Assembly: GCF_003473485.1 (NCBI RefSeq)
Contig: NC_053048.1
Coordinates: 52,263,755-52,327,754 of the forward strand
DNA from: Medicago truncatula
Taxonomy: Eukaryota; Streptophyta; Magnoliopsida; Fabales; Fabaceae
Length of the DNA: 64,000 nt
Direction: 5' to 3'
The notes below the pieces were generated by a model. That model had not been told where the DNA came from and did no database searches. It worked only from the letters and a program-made list of their open reading frames with translations. This document shows positions 46,805-58,802 of this stretch, one piece after another; positions within the stretch are counted from its first letter, which is position 1, and each line of letters opens with the position of its first letter. The translations under genes were made by a program, and so were the position numbers.

Positions 46805-49345
46805 CTTATTGGAGATCCCTGAAGAGTTATGGGATGATGTTATGGTTTTTATAGGTGATAAAAAAAAGTTTCTACCAACCAAAGTAAATTCTATATTTGG
46901 CAATTTGTTAAATGATAGGCACATAATTGTCGAAAACTTATCGGTTAATTTTAGGAATGGGTTGAAACACTGTCTACCACTATTTTTCTTTTCTAAAACT
47001 GGCAGTTTGTTGTGATGTTTTGCAAGAAAACAGCATTTCTATAATAATGTTAATTGGTATTTTAAGGTAAATTGAACGAGGTTGATATACACTGTGGTGT
47101 CTAAAATTAGGTGAAGGAGACCATTTCTAAGATCTTGAGTTGCTTGGTTTTTGGGAAATAAACGGTGAGTTTTTTTTTTTTTTTTGTTTGGTTAAGCAAT
47201 TATAATATCAGTCCAATTAACTAACCGTTCAAAATCAAAATAGTGAATGACTGACTGTCATCATTATCCCCATAGTTCTGAACACCATAAGCCATGGATG
47301 CCAGGAAAAAAAACAGAGGTTTGCGCATGAACAATCATGGAGTTTTGAGGAAATTTAGAATTTTTTATGTTCATCATGGTTTTGAGTTGTGGATTATGAA
47401 TTTTGATTTTGAATATGAATATGATAATTTCTAGTCAGATGTGTTGGTGAACATGAGTTTATGAGCACTGTTGGAGAAGATGAGGAATTGGAGGTGCTGG
47501 AGAAGATGAAGGAAGAAATTATTTTGGTCCCTCACCTACCAGCAACCTAGTCCCTTGCCAGCGTGGTACGCGAATACAACAGCTGAAGTGGCAAGTATAA
47601 CAGACATGTCAGCACCGTTAACACTCTGTTAGCGTTTTGGATGTGAATGACTAACGGAAGAGACTTTGAGGGAGTTTTTGGTTCGATTCCTTGATCCATG
47701 GATGTGCCTGATAGCGAGGTACACTTTTAGGGACCCAAATGAGGGTTTACTCCTAATTCTTTAAAATACTCTTGCCCTAATTCCTTAGGGTCCGTTTGGT
47801 TCGAGCGTTTTGGAGGGGAGAGGAGGGAAGGGGAGGGGAGATTTTTAATTTGAAGTGTTTGGTTCTATTTTTAGAAGGGAAGGGAAGGGGAGGGGAGGGG
47901 AGCAAATCTCTTTAAAATTTTATTGCATTGCCATAATTATCCTTAAATTAATTTCAAATCTCAATATTAACCTTGTAACAACTTTTATTATTATTAGATT
48001 ATATTATTTTTGTAACAATCTTATTATTATTATTAGGTTATCTTATTCTTGTAACAATTATTATTATTATTTTGTTATATTTTCCTTGTAACAATTTTTA
48101 TTATTATATAATCTACCACTCTTATTTGTTAGATGTACAAACCGCTCTTACTACTACTTTGTTGTTGTCAACGACTGCTTGAGGCTTCCTCCAAAGTGAA
48201 TTGTGAGTAATTTCATCATCTCATTGTCTATATCGTAGTATTATTAATTACATCGTTATTGATTCGCTACTTTATTATCCTTGTTTAATCGTTATCGTTG
48301 TTGGAACTTTATTGTTTAAATTGTTGCTTTATCCTTACGGTGGCTTGTTTGTTTCATAGTGTGTTTTTTCTTATGGTATTGATCCATTCATTTGAGAGTA
48401 TTGTTTTTTTTTCACTTTTAAAATCGTTGAAGTCTTTTTTTTTTTTTTTATGAAATCGTTGAAGTTTTATTATTATTATTATTATTTTATTTTAATTCAG
48501 CTTATTATACTTGTTGTTGCTTGTTTTTTTTTCACAGTTAATTCACCTATCCATGTCTTGTTGTGTAAAATCTTGACCAAATTTTTTTTTCACTACACAA
48601 CCTTACTATTATCGGATTAGCTGAATATAACTCGTAATCATTGAATCAAATTGAAAATGAAATTCACTAAAAACGCACATAGTTTTAAAAAAAAAAAAAA
48701 AAAAATTTACCATGAGAACAGAAATATACAAATAAAATTTTGCATAAAATAGCTACAGCCTACAGGCAAACGAACAGTAAAAACTCAGGACATGTTTACA
48801 TTTCACATGTTCCCACTTAAAACCTCTCTCAAGCATGCAGGCCATTTATTTTATTTTTTTAAAGGCTGATGCTGCCTATTGAACTTGTTCCTGTTGGCAC
48901 ACTACATTATCCATCCTCAAAGCTGTGCATTATTTTTATTGATACTTATTGTTGTTGGAGTATCAGATACAGCTTATATAAAATGCAAATCTTCACTTCT
49001 AGCTAAAATAGGATAATCACAACCTAGTAGTGTTTTTTTTCACTGTTAATTCACCGATCCTACATGTCTTGTTGTGTAAAATCTTGGCTTTATTTTTCTG
49101 TACATTAATCTATATGCTTTGTTTCATTTTTTTTATCTTCCATATATCTATACATTAATCATGATTTTTTTTTTCTTTTTTACGTTCTGCTTTTCTTTCT
49201 ATATGCTTTGTTTCATTTTTTTTTCTTCCATATATTGATCATGACCTCGTTTATATATAAATATGTTTGTTGTAGTTTATTACATGTCTATATGTAATTG
49301 TAGTATAAGAGTTATATAATCTAGAAATTAATTTTATGCGATTAG

Positions 49346-49896
49346 ATGGATCATCAAGATCAGAAAATTGCTATCAATAGATGGTTTGATTTGCGCCGAA
49401 GAGCTATAGCTCAGCTTATGTGTGCTGTTGTCTTTTGTTATATTCGAATCTCTCGTAAAAAAAAAAATAAGTTATAGTATGAGCTCTCAGAGAGAAAGGG
49501 TGCGTGAAGAAGTAATGTATCGACTTAAAAATAGTGAAACTAGTAGAAATATAATAAGAATGGGTCCTCAAACTTTTTTAAAGTTATGCGATATGTTAGA
49601 AAGAGAAGGGGGCTTACGACCTACAAGATGGTCAAGTGTGGAAGAACAAGTTGCAAAATCACTTTACATACTAACCCATAATGCTAAAAATCGTGAAGTC
49701 AACTTTTGGTTTCGTCGTTCGGGTGAGACAATTAGCCGTCATCTCCATCAAGTTTTGAAAGCTATTCTTGAATTGGAAGAAAAGTTTATTGTACAACCTG
49801 ATGGATCAACGATCCCCTTGGAAATTTCTAGTAGCACTAGATTCTACCCATATTTTAAGGTACATTTTTATATTAATAAAATATTAGCAAGACTTG

Positions 49897-49958
<62 letters not shown>

Positions 49959-50762
49959 ATAGAAAAATACTATATTGTGTCAGGATTGTGTTGGTGCTAT
50001 AGATGGAACACATATACGAGTCAAGGTATCTGCAAAAGACGCCCCTCGTTATCGTGGTAGGAAAGAGTATCCAACACAAAATGTTTTAGCAGCGTGCACT
50101 TTTGATTTAAAGTTCACGTATGTGCTTGCGGGATGGGAAGGCTCCGCCTCTGACTCAAGAATAATAAAGAATGCATTAACACGAGAAGATAAACTTAAAA
50201 TTCCTCAAGGTAATATAAGAATCAACATAAAGTTATAACTACTTATATTATATACTTCAAACTATCACATTTATTATTTACCTTTACTATAGGAAAATAT
50301 TATCTAGTTGATGCTGGTTTCATGTTGACAAGTGGACTTATTACGCCTTATAGAGGAGTTCGGTATCACTTGAAAGAATTTTCGGCAAGAAATCCACCCC
50401 TAAATTATAAAGAATTGTTTAATCTTTGGCATGCGTCTTTACGAAATGCAATTGAAAGAGCCTTTGGTGTATTAAAAAAAAGATTTGAGATTTTATCAAA
50501 TTCAACAGAACCCGCTTATGGAGTCAAAGCTCAGAAATTAATCATTTTTGCATGTTGCATTCTTCACAATTATCTAATGAGCGCAGAACCAAATGAAGAC
50601 CTTATAGCTGAAGTAGATGCCGAACTTGCAAATCAAAATGTATCCCATGACAATCATGAGGCATCAAGAAGTGATATGGATGAATTTGCTCAAGGTGGAA
50701 TTATAAAAAATGGTGCAGCGCATCAAATGTGGTCAAATTATGAAAATAATGGTCAAACCTAA
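49346..50762 (+). CDS. Harbinger DDE transposase (HARBI1-like), with one frameshift
   Basis: Exons 49346-49859, 49984-50209 and 50293-50762 have GT-AG borders. The start MDHQDQKIAINRW leads into RMGPQTFLKLCDMLE and SVEEQVAKSLYIL. The catalytic DDE set is DCVGAIDGTH (D), GWEGSASDSR (D) and NAIERAFGVLKKRF (E), all present. In exon 1 the run of 11 A's at 49457-49467 shifts the frame between ISRKKK and ISYSMSSQ; with ten A's the frame would be open, so the copy is disabled by one base or this is a sequencing error. Intron 1 carries a long (AT)n run (about 49907-49956). The enzyme would cut and join DNA with a TTA target preference. Confidence 0.9.
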
Positions 50763-50973
50763 ATGGATTACATTGCAATTTATATTATTATTTTGATTTT
50801 GGTTTTTCTTTGATGAAGTAGTACTGAATTTATTAAATTATGGTGTTTTTTATATATGTGTGTGTTTGGACTAAATGTATATTTGAAATTGATGTCAAGT
50901 GAATGATATTGGAACTTCATGTTAATTATATTTATTAATGTAGTTATGTTATAATTGACCATTTTTATAGATT

Positions 50974-52032
50974 ATGACATCGAAAAAGCAATTGTCAACC
51001 AACAATGGTAATTCTGGGTCTTTGACCTGGAATAAAGCCATGGATGATGCTCTTGTTGATGCTCTCATGCAAGAATTTGAAAACGGTAACAAAGTTAACG
51101 GTACCTTTACGTCAATAGCATATAAAAATGTTACAGATGAACTCGTGAGATTGTTTGGTGACCAAATTGATAAGGTGAAGATACAAAATCGTTGGAAAAC
51201 TTTGAAAAGAAACTACAGTGAGTATCACGAAAATTTTAAAGGTGGTATGAGTGGGTTTTCTTGGAATTCAACTACACAGTTATGGGATGCGGAAGAACCA
51301 GTTTGGGCTGCTCTAATTGAGGTAAATTTTGTAAATCTTGTATTTTGAAATATTTTTTGATTGATCAAAAATTTTACAACTTGTGTCAAACTTACTTTTC
51401 AGTCGAAACCAAAAGCAGCACATTGGAGAGTTGATTCATTTCCAAACTATAAAAAGATATCAATACTTCATGGGCCTAACCGAGCTGATGGAGATGAATC
51501 TGGAACTTTTAAAGAGACCGGAAAACGAGGGGCATCGATCACTGAGGAAGATTTTGTTGAAACTATTCAAGATATTGATGACCGTGTTGCTCGGAATGAG
51601 GTAACTTTGGAGAGCTTTGATGCTCCTGATTATGACTTTACTTTACCTGAAACACAATCATATGATCCTTCAACCATGGCAAGTGGTGGAAAAAGGAAGA
51701 GATTGAAAGTGGCTAAGAATAAAGAGACATATAATGATATTATTGAACTTAAAGAGTCAATGAAAGTGGTTGCAGAGGCACTCAGAGAAGGAAATGTTGC
51801 AATACGGGAAGGAAATGAAATAACGAGAGAACGTCATAAACACGAGTTGCCTCCAATTTCAGGAGAAGAGACTTGGAATTTATTAGAGGAGTGTGAATGT
51901 GACCCAAATTCATTGCCTAAGATATATCGTGTTGTCATGAAAGATGTAGACATACTTAGAATGATTCTTCAGTGTCCACCCAAAGCACGCAAAGCAGTCA
52001 TAATGGAAACTGTCTTTGGTTCTTCTGATTAA
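50974..52032 (+). CDS. Harbinger Myb/SANT-like DNA-binding protein
   Basis: Exons 50974-51321 and 51403-52032 join in phase to 325 residues. The N-terminal 110 residues form a Myb/SANT-like trihelix (LTWNKAMDDALVDALMQE, KVKIQNRWKTLKRNYSEY, FSWNSTTQLWDA). A basic stretch (GGKRKRLKVAKNK) may be a nuclear signal, and the C-terminal part has charged helices (ELKESMKVVAEALREGNVAI). In this superfamily the second protein binds the ends and brings the transposase to the nucleus. It lies 211 bp after the transposase in the same direction. The frame is intact. Confidence 0.9.
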
Positions 52033-53127
52033 TCATACTATGATGGTGTTATGATGTTTATGTGTTTTTTTAGGGAGACTGTTTTGTTATGATGTTTATC
52101 ATTATTTTTTTTAAGGAGAAATAGTTAACAATAGTCATAGTCACTTTCATGTGTCTTATTTGTTCATATGCAACAAATTTCATTTATCTTACAATTGTTA
52201 ATTAATAAGCACTATCCATGATTTTGAAAATTCTTATGTCATATATTTAAGAGCTATGCTATTTTTTACAAAAGTAATTGGAAAAAAATGCAAGGATTAC
52301 AAAGAATTGCTCTTATAAAAAAAATATTACAAAGAATTGCTCCGATAAAAAAAGCCAAAAAAAAAAAACAATATGATGCTTGGAGCAAAATACATGAGCC
52401 AGTTTAAGATAAAATAGCGGCTTAGATGTGTGCTTGTCTTTGTCAGTTTCTGAAATCGTAAAAACAAACAGTTTCTTTTATTTAATTAAGTTTAAGGGTA
52501 AAACGGTAAAATACAGTTAAAATCCCTCCCCTTGTGAACCAAACACACTTTTAATTAAAAATATCTCCCCTCCACTCCCCTCCGTAAAAATCCCTCCCCT
52601 CCCCTCCTAATTCTCGAACCAAACGGACCCTTAGTTAACGGGTCATTAATTCTAAAATTTAGAGAATTTAAGATTAAAATTAAAGTTTTTACTGAAAACA
52701 ATTGTTATAATATGTATGTACTAAGTAAAATAATTAAGGAAAATATAGTTAAGGGTAAAAAAAAAAATCTTCCCTATAGAACTATCAAGTTTCATTTTTC
52801 GATATTTTTCGTATAATAAAAACTTAATTTTTAATTAAAAAATGTTATTGTGTTATGTAGTACATAAGCATAATAAACAAAAACGCAAAATTAAATAAAT
52901 TTCTGAAAAAATAATGAACAATAAATTTATTGAGTCAAATAATGTTATAATTAAATAGCGATGAATAATTCTTATAAACATGCATTCCAATTTAATTTCA
53001 AAAAAATAAACAATATATGGCGTAAATATCTCTTCTTCATTGCTATAACCTCACACTCTCGGGCTAGAAAGAGTAGAAAACAATCATCCTCAAATACTAA
53101 GTGAGAAACAGTTGGGGCGCTAGTACA

Positions 53128-53398
53128 AATAATAGCCTCAGATATCTAGGTAGGGAGAAAAAGGGTCGCCTTTTCGGAGACCTCGACCTGGAATAATAGG
53201 GCCACCATTCACCAACACGGAGTAATATACCGTTTTCAACACAAAGCATGATCCAATAAACCCATTGTAATGTAAAACCCATCTTAATCATAATTTGTCT
53301 AAGATAATCTCAATCCATTCGTTCATACTTACTTATATCAAGTTTAAGAGAAACATTACCTTGCTTACCTTTTGCTCATCTTTTTTCTTATACGATCA
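53128..53398 (-). mobile_element. LINE RT fragment 3' of PME E
   Basis: Same remnant as beside C and D, copied with the unit. Confidence 0.65.
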
Positions 53399-53692
53399 GT
53401 CATTCATTTGATTTAACTGCTTTTATAACTAATATGGATTAAGCAAAAAAAGGAAACATTTTTGTGTATGAAGTTTGAAATAACGCTTGTACTCTTACCA
53501 AAATGGAATGGTTATATTTGAATGATCAAAAGAAAAATGAAAATTGAAGCTTAAACTATAATTCGAGCAAATTTTCATTTGTATTTCTGGTGGATCTCCT
53601 GGAAAAATATAGGAAGGTAATTACAAAGAATAATAATTTGTTTATGTGCCATGCATCACATTCACACTCTCTCAGAGTTACATGTTTAATTT

Positions 53693-55694
53693 TCAAGCTT
53701 TGAAGCCAAGGTAATTAGGAACATTAAGACCAGTCAACCATTCGGCTGCGGACTTGGGTCCAGCTTGGAGCCATAAACCAGCAGTGAATTTGGTAGCCTC
53801 GGCCCTGCTAATGGCACCGTGATAACCCTTCCACTTGATCCTCCTGGCAATATTGGCACCAGGTCCAGTGTTGGCGTACTCTGCATAGTAACATGTGTTT
53901 TCAAAATGTTCTCCTTGCCAAGGGGTCCATCCATCTGGATGAATAAAATCACCAATGGTGGATTCCATGACGACCGTCTTTGCTAAAACCTTCCATGGTC
54001 TGCCCAAGTAAGATTTAATTGTGAATCTTTGAGGGAACAATGCTGCTTCTGGGACAATATTGCAGCCTTGGATCACAATACCAGTATTCAATTTATTCAC
54101 GTATGACCCGTCTGCGGTAATTGTGTTGAATTGATTTGGGGAAGGCATTCTTACGATGATCGTAGAGTCTTGGATCAAGGTGGCAGATGTTCCAAAGATG
54201 AAATCAACGGTACCAGAGATAACACAATTGCGGTAGAATTGCCTGTTGGTTTGAACGTACAAAGTGTCTTGGTAACCCAGGATATGGCAACCCACCAAAG
54301 CAGACATATCTCCTTGGTTTCTAAATGCCACAGCTTGGTGACCAGCAGGACCGGCTGTGTTCTCAAATGTCATTGCCTTTCCAATGAACCCCAATGCGGT
54401 GTTGGCTGCATGCATGGATGATCAATTAATTAGTAACTTCGATCACACCGGCTATTATATGTGTCAATGTTATATTTATGTATGTATGTATGTATGTATG
54501 TATGTATGTGTGTGTGTGTATATATAAATCTTTTCAATGTGAGTTATGTTTTCTTCAAAAATGAATTTTGAGAGTGATGTTACTATTTCTCATCATTACC
54601 CTTTCTTCATTCATAAGGTACACAATTTATTAAATAAAATAAAAAAGTTGTGATCGATGATAATTGAATTACTTACCGAAGGTGGCGGTTTGCATGGTCT
54701 TGACACCAGCAGCACCGTTCTTTCTTCCGGTAACAATGGTCTTTCCGGGGCCATCACCATACATAAGAATGTTAACAGCGTCTTTGGGAATAGTGATGTA
54801 TTCATCATAGACGCCAGCCTTAACGTAGATAGTATATCTGCCTTTGTTCCCCTTAGGGTAAGCGGCAATAGCAGCCTGGATGGTTTTAAATTGACCGCTA
54901 CCATCCTTGGCAACAACAGCATTAGCCCCAACATTTGCTCTCCATCCGTTTCCTTTCATTTTAGCCAAAAGCTTGCGATCAGAAGCAGAGATCCATGAAG
55001 GGTATCCTTGATCATCAACAGTCACCTCAGAATTAAGAAGACGACGGGAAGCAGGTTTGATATCAAACTTCAAGTTGAATTGCTGGAGGATGTCGGACAA
55101 ACCAGTCACAATGTCAAGGGCAACAGCGGTAACCTTTTGTACGCTGTCCAAACTCTGAACGTCTAATTGCTCCTTGATCTTCTTCTCACCGTCATTTTCA
55201 TCGTCAAATCCTTCCATACAAGCTTGTCTGTAAGAGATAACTGCACTCAACCAATTCCTCATATCAGCGGTTTGGTCATGAACAGCTTGAATGTTGCTGT
55301 CATGAACACACTTGGTGGAGAGGTCAAGACTGTCCAAAGCGAATTGCATCAAGTCCTTGCAGTCATTAAGAGCCATCTTGGTACCATCTTCCTTTCCATA
55401 CTCAGTGGTGAGCCTGTCACTCATGTTAAAGGCCTTAATGACATTGTCAGTGGCTGCCTTTACAGCGGCTGCTATGTATGCCTTAGGGTCAGCGGCGTCG
55501 GCGCCACGCACAGAGCTAAGTGTTTCATGGCAGAGTTTTTGGTCATCTGCATTTTGGCACATAACTTGAAGAGATCTTTGTTGAGTTTTAACCTCAGGGT
55601 CTTCACCATTTTTGTGAACAGCGCAAACCACGCCGATGGCAACACCTACAACGAGGATAAGAGAAACAGCGGAGATAATTACCTTTCCATTCAT
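53693..55694 (-). CDS. Pectin methylesterase E (PMEI-PME type), twin of D
   Basis: Exons 55694-54677 and 54405-53693 join in phase to 576 residues, encoding a protein identical to gene D, exactly 8,958 bp away. All catalytic residues and processing motifs are kept. The intron, its microsatellite and the promoter are also alike, except for one A fewer in a run near 55818. The identity fits a recent duplication, not selection alone. TATA box 55804-55811, UTR hairpin 55734-55762. Confidence 0.95.
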
Positions 55695-55733
55695 TTTTTT
55701 TATTTTTTGCTCGAATTATTAGAAGACTAGTTT

Positions 55734-55762
55734 CCTCCCCTTGGGTGTTTTAGTAGGGGAGG
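55734..55762 (-). promoter_or_regulatory. 5' UTR hairpin, PME E
   Basis: Same CCTCCCC/GGGGAGG stem as in D. Confidence 0.5.
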
Positions 55763-56193
55763 CTTATTGGAGATCCCTGAAGAGTTATGGGATGATGTTA
55801 TGGTTTTTATAGGTGATAAAAAAAGTTTCTACCAACCAAAGTAAATTCTATATTTGGCAATTTGTTAAATGATAGGCACATAATTGTCGAAAACTTATCG
55901 GTTAATTTTAGGAATGGGTTGAAACACTGTCTACCACTATTTTTCTTTTCTAAAACTGGCAGTTTGTTGTGATGTTTTGCAAGAAAACAGCATTTCTATA
56001 ATAATGTTAATTGGTATTTTAAGGTAAATTGAACGAGGTTGATATACACTGTGGTGTCTAAAATTAGGTGAAGGAGACCATTTCTAAGATCTTGAGTTGC
56101 TTGGTTTTTGGGAAATAAACGGTGAGTTTTTTTTTTTTTTTTGTTTGGTTAAGCAATTATAATATCAGTCCAATTAACTAACCGTTCAAAATC

Positions 56194-57000
56194 ATATTAA
56201 TATCAATTGTTTCTCGTGATCCAATCATATTAATTGGAGCGTCAAACTCAGTATTAATATTGCAATTAGACTCTATAAAAATCAATTATATTCTCATTTT
56301 AGCCATAAATAGTAAGAGATGCATCATTAGTCCAAAAAAATAAACAAATACCCCCAGCTTTACCATCACAGTAATATTGCAGTCAACAGTTAAGGAACAA
56401 GAGCCATTTAAGGGCTTGACTTCTCATGGTCAGGGGTGTCCCAACCCACGACGGTTTCAAGAAATAAGCTTCATGATTGCTAGCCAAACTCTCCTAGGAG
56501 GCTTTCTATCTTTTGTATGTTTGATGAATTTTTGACTAACATCATTCCTTGTGTTGCTGTCATACATGGTTTTCCTCTCCTTATAGAAAGGACTCTTGGG
56601 GCCCATGTTACCATATGATTGCTTCTATCCCTGAGGTTATTGAGCTGTAACTACTATAGCTTGTGGACTTTATTGGATTATTGCCAAACCTTTTCTCACT
56701 GTGATCCATAATTTTCCTCCCATATTGGGTTGATCATGCTTATTTTTGAAGAACTCTTCCATATGCCCAGTAAGCCCAGACCTAAAGCAGAAACCTAACA
56801 ATTTTTTCGTAGCGGAAATCAAATCATGAAGTCTCCTCTAAATGGTTGCCCATTTAACATACCTAACTAGTTTTATAGGTTTATGTGTATCAATTATGAC
56901 TTTGATCTTGATTAGAGTGATTTGTTCGGGTATTAATAGAGATATGCTTCCTCGACTATGCCAATTCTTGCGCCTATTCTTGCACCTCAAATATTTAGCT
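56194..57000. other. Spacer beyond the PME array
   Basis: No supported gene. The stretch 56390-56830 may be further LINE debris, but no motif is clear. Confidence 0.4.
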
Positions 57001-57029
57001 TACTCCAAGGAGTATTTATGTTAAAAAAA

Positions 57030-57500
57030 ACTACCTCTAAATTTGGTTTCTGGACAAAGAGTGAAGGGAAATCATTTAAGAGATTTGGCAGTCTAGTAAA
57101 GGAGATAAATCAAGAGAAAATATATAGGACTCTTCTACATGCACCAGTGGGGATCACAAAAATATGGCAAGTTCAAACAATGCAGAGAGTAAATTAGTTC
57201 TGAGTTACTTAAGCTAAATAGCATCCATGCTCCTAATGTTAAGACCATTGATCAAGTAAATATCAAAGAGAAGAAAGAATCAGATGAAATTCGAATCTAG
57301 AAGAAAAATATTGGAGTCAAAGAGTTAAGGTCAGATGGCTGAAAGAGGGATATAAAAACACCAAGTTCTTTCACCAAAAGCCTTCCCTAAGAAGGAAGAA
57401 GAATTTCATTTCTAAAATTCATACTGATAAAGAACTGATTACTAATAAGGAGGAAGAAATTCATACAATGTTTATGACATATTTATGACATTGTCTCTGT
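57030..57500 (+). mobile_element. L1-type LINE ORF2 fragment
   Basis: Forward frames read RFGSLVKEINQEK, VRWLKEGYKNTKFFHQK and RRKKNFISKIHTD, the WLKEGDRNTKFFH region before the RT domain of plant L1 LINEs. Stops and frame changes interrupt it, and no RT follows. Confidence 0.7.
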
Positions 57501-57997
57501 AAGAGAGGTTTAGTGGAAGCATATGTTTCAGGAAGCTGGTCAAATCATTGACGTTTTGTTCAAATATCATCTTCATTTATAGAGTCATTTTAAAGATTTT
57601 GATGTTGTTTAGAATTGCATTGTTGCTCTTTAATTTTATTTTTTTTAAATATATCAAATATAGACTTTACTTTCCAAAGTCTTCAACTCTAAAATCCTCC
57701 AAAACCCAACTCGAAAACAAAAACTTTTGAGATCTTTTTTTATTTGTTTTGAGATTTTGGCTCCCTTTGCTCACCCAAAAAAAAATAAAAAATCCTGTGT
57801 TTTAAGAAATTTTTATATTGATGTTGAATAAAAAAAATGTAATTAGAGTAAATGAATTAATGAATATGAGGAGGTTGAAATTAAGAACAAAAGAAAAGGA
57901 TAACAATGTAATAATTCTTAAAACAACCGCAGTGGTGAGCCATGTTGGTTTTCCCCATCCAAAATCTGCTTCATATATTGGAAAATTACACCAACTA

Positions 57998-58802
57998 CTA
58001 AAACCAATTACATTTTTTTTTCTTAGAATTAGGATCAGTAGCTTGTCTCAAACATTCAGATATCAATGATAAATTATTCCCTCCAAATATTTTTGGATAG
58101 AAGTCACAAAATTCAGATAACCCCTGTTTTATTTTGCATACCAAATCTTTCAAATCCATTTCCTCCTTATCAGCGATCACAGACATGTTTCCCAGACACT
58201 TTTCTGATAATGGAGGAAACATTCTTTTGCGAAGGTCCACAATCATAGCAAACGACGTCGTTCTGAAATTTAATCCAATTGCTGAAACCGCATGCTTGTG
58301 CATCCATGCAGTTACAACTAGTACGCGTGTGGGAGAATACATAAAACTTGAAGTTACCATTTCTTTGAGGAATTTAATCATCGAGGGTTGAAATTCAAAC
58401 CTTTTACACATCACGTTGTTTTGTCTATTATGAACAGCTTGTCAGGAAACAAAGAGTTCAATGTTTCCTCTGAGGGATTTTGGAGGATGTCGGATAGTTT
58501 ATTTTTTATCTTTGTCACTATAAACGTCACACCTTGGTCGTTACATTCAATGGTAATTTTATCTTTCAACCTACCAGCGAAAATGTAGTATTTGGATAGA
58601 ATTTGAGATAAGGATTTTCTGAGTTGTGATATTTTTGAATTTTGGTCACTGTCTTCATTTGAATGGTAAAAGAAAAAGTAATGGCACATTACAAACAAAA
58701 TGTTGAAATGCTGTCTAGGAAAGAAAGTGGATATATTCTAAGGTGATGAGGAGTTGGCGATGAAGGTTTGATGGTTTCTCTGGAAACTAATTCCATTTCC
58801 AT
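57998..58802 (-). pseudogene. BAHD acyltransferase pseudogene
   Basis: The minus strand starts [20 protein letters not shown] (58802), continues [11 protein letters not shown], then after a frame change CHYFFFYHSNED, LSQILSKYYIFAGRLKD and LNSLFPDKL. A second frame change leads to CKRFEFQPSMIKFLKEMV, VLVVTAWMHKHAVSA and FAMIVDLRKRM. This is the vinorine-synthase-like branch of BAHD enzymes. The segment with the catalytic HXXXD motif is missing between LFPDKL and CKRFEF, and the C-terminal DFGWG end is absent (the frame stops after KKKKCNWF), so it cannot be an active enzyme. Confidence 0.85.

Larger units (their letters stand above)
43063..47236. repeat. Tandem duplication unit, copy 1 (carries PME D)
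   Basis: The 4,174-bp segment starts inside the last 27 bp of the LTR element (AAAATAGTGAATGACTGACT) and ends CTAACCGTTCAAAATC. Copy 2 starts at the next base with the same LTR end and finishes with the same words at 56193. Within the shared parts the copies differ by a gap of about 50 bp, a gap of about 13 bp, changes in A runs and a handful of substitutions. Confidence 0.92.
47788..52630 (+). mobile_element. PIF/Harbinger transposon, 4,843 bp, nearly complete
   Basis: The terminal inverted repeats start GGGTCCGTTTGGTTCGAG at both ends and extend for about 100 bp through GGAGGGGAGGGG blocks. The 3-bp TSD is TTA (47785-47787 and 52631-52633), as typical for this superfamily. Both usual genes are inside on the plus strand: a DDE transposase (49346-50762) and a Myb/SANT-like protein (50974-52032). 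The leader 47880-49345 is non-coding and T-rich. The only damage seen is one extra A in a homopolymer of the transposase. The matching place in copy 1 (43655-43657) is empty. Confidence 0.95.
47237..56193. repeat. Tandem duplication unit, copy 2 (carries PME E and the Harbinger element)
   Basis: It opens with the terminal LTR bases followed by ATCCCCATAG, as in copy 1, and closes with CCGTTCAAAATC. Without the Harbinger element and one TTA it is about 4,111 bp, 63 bp shorter than copy 1; the two gaps explain this. Confidence 0.92.

Noticed and set aside
47237-56193. D/E duplication as an assembly artefact
   Set aside because: The two copies differ by two gaps, several substitutions and a whole transposon with a clean TSD, and the junction has a defined breakpoint. 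Long reads would still settle it.
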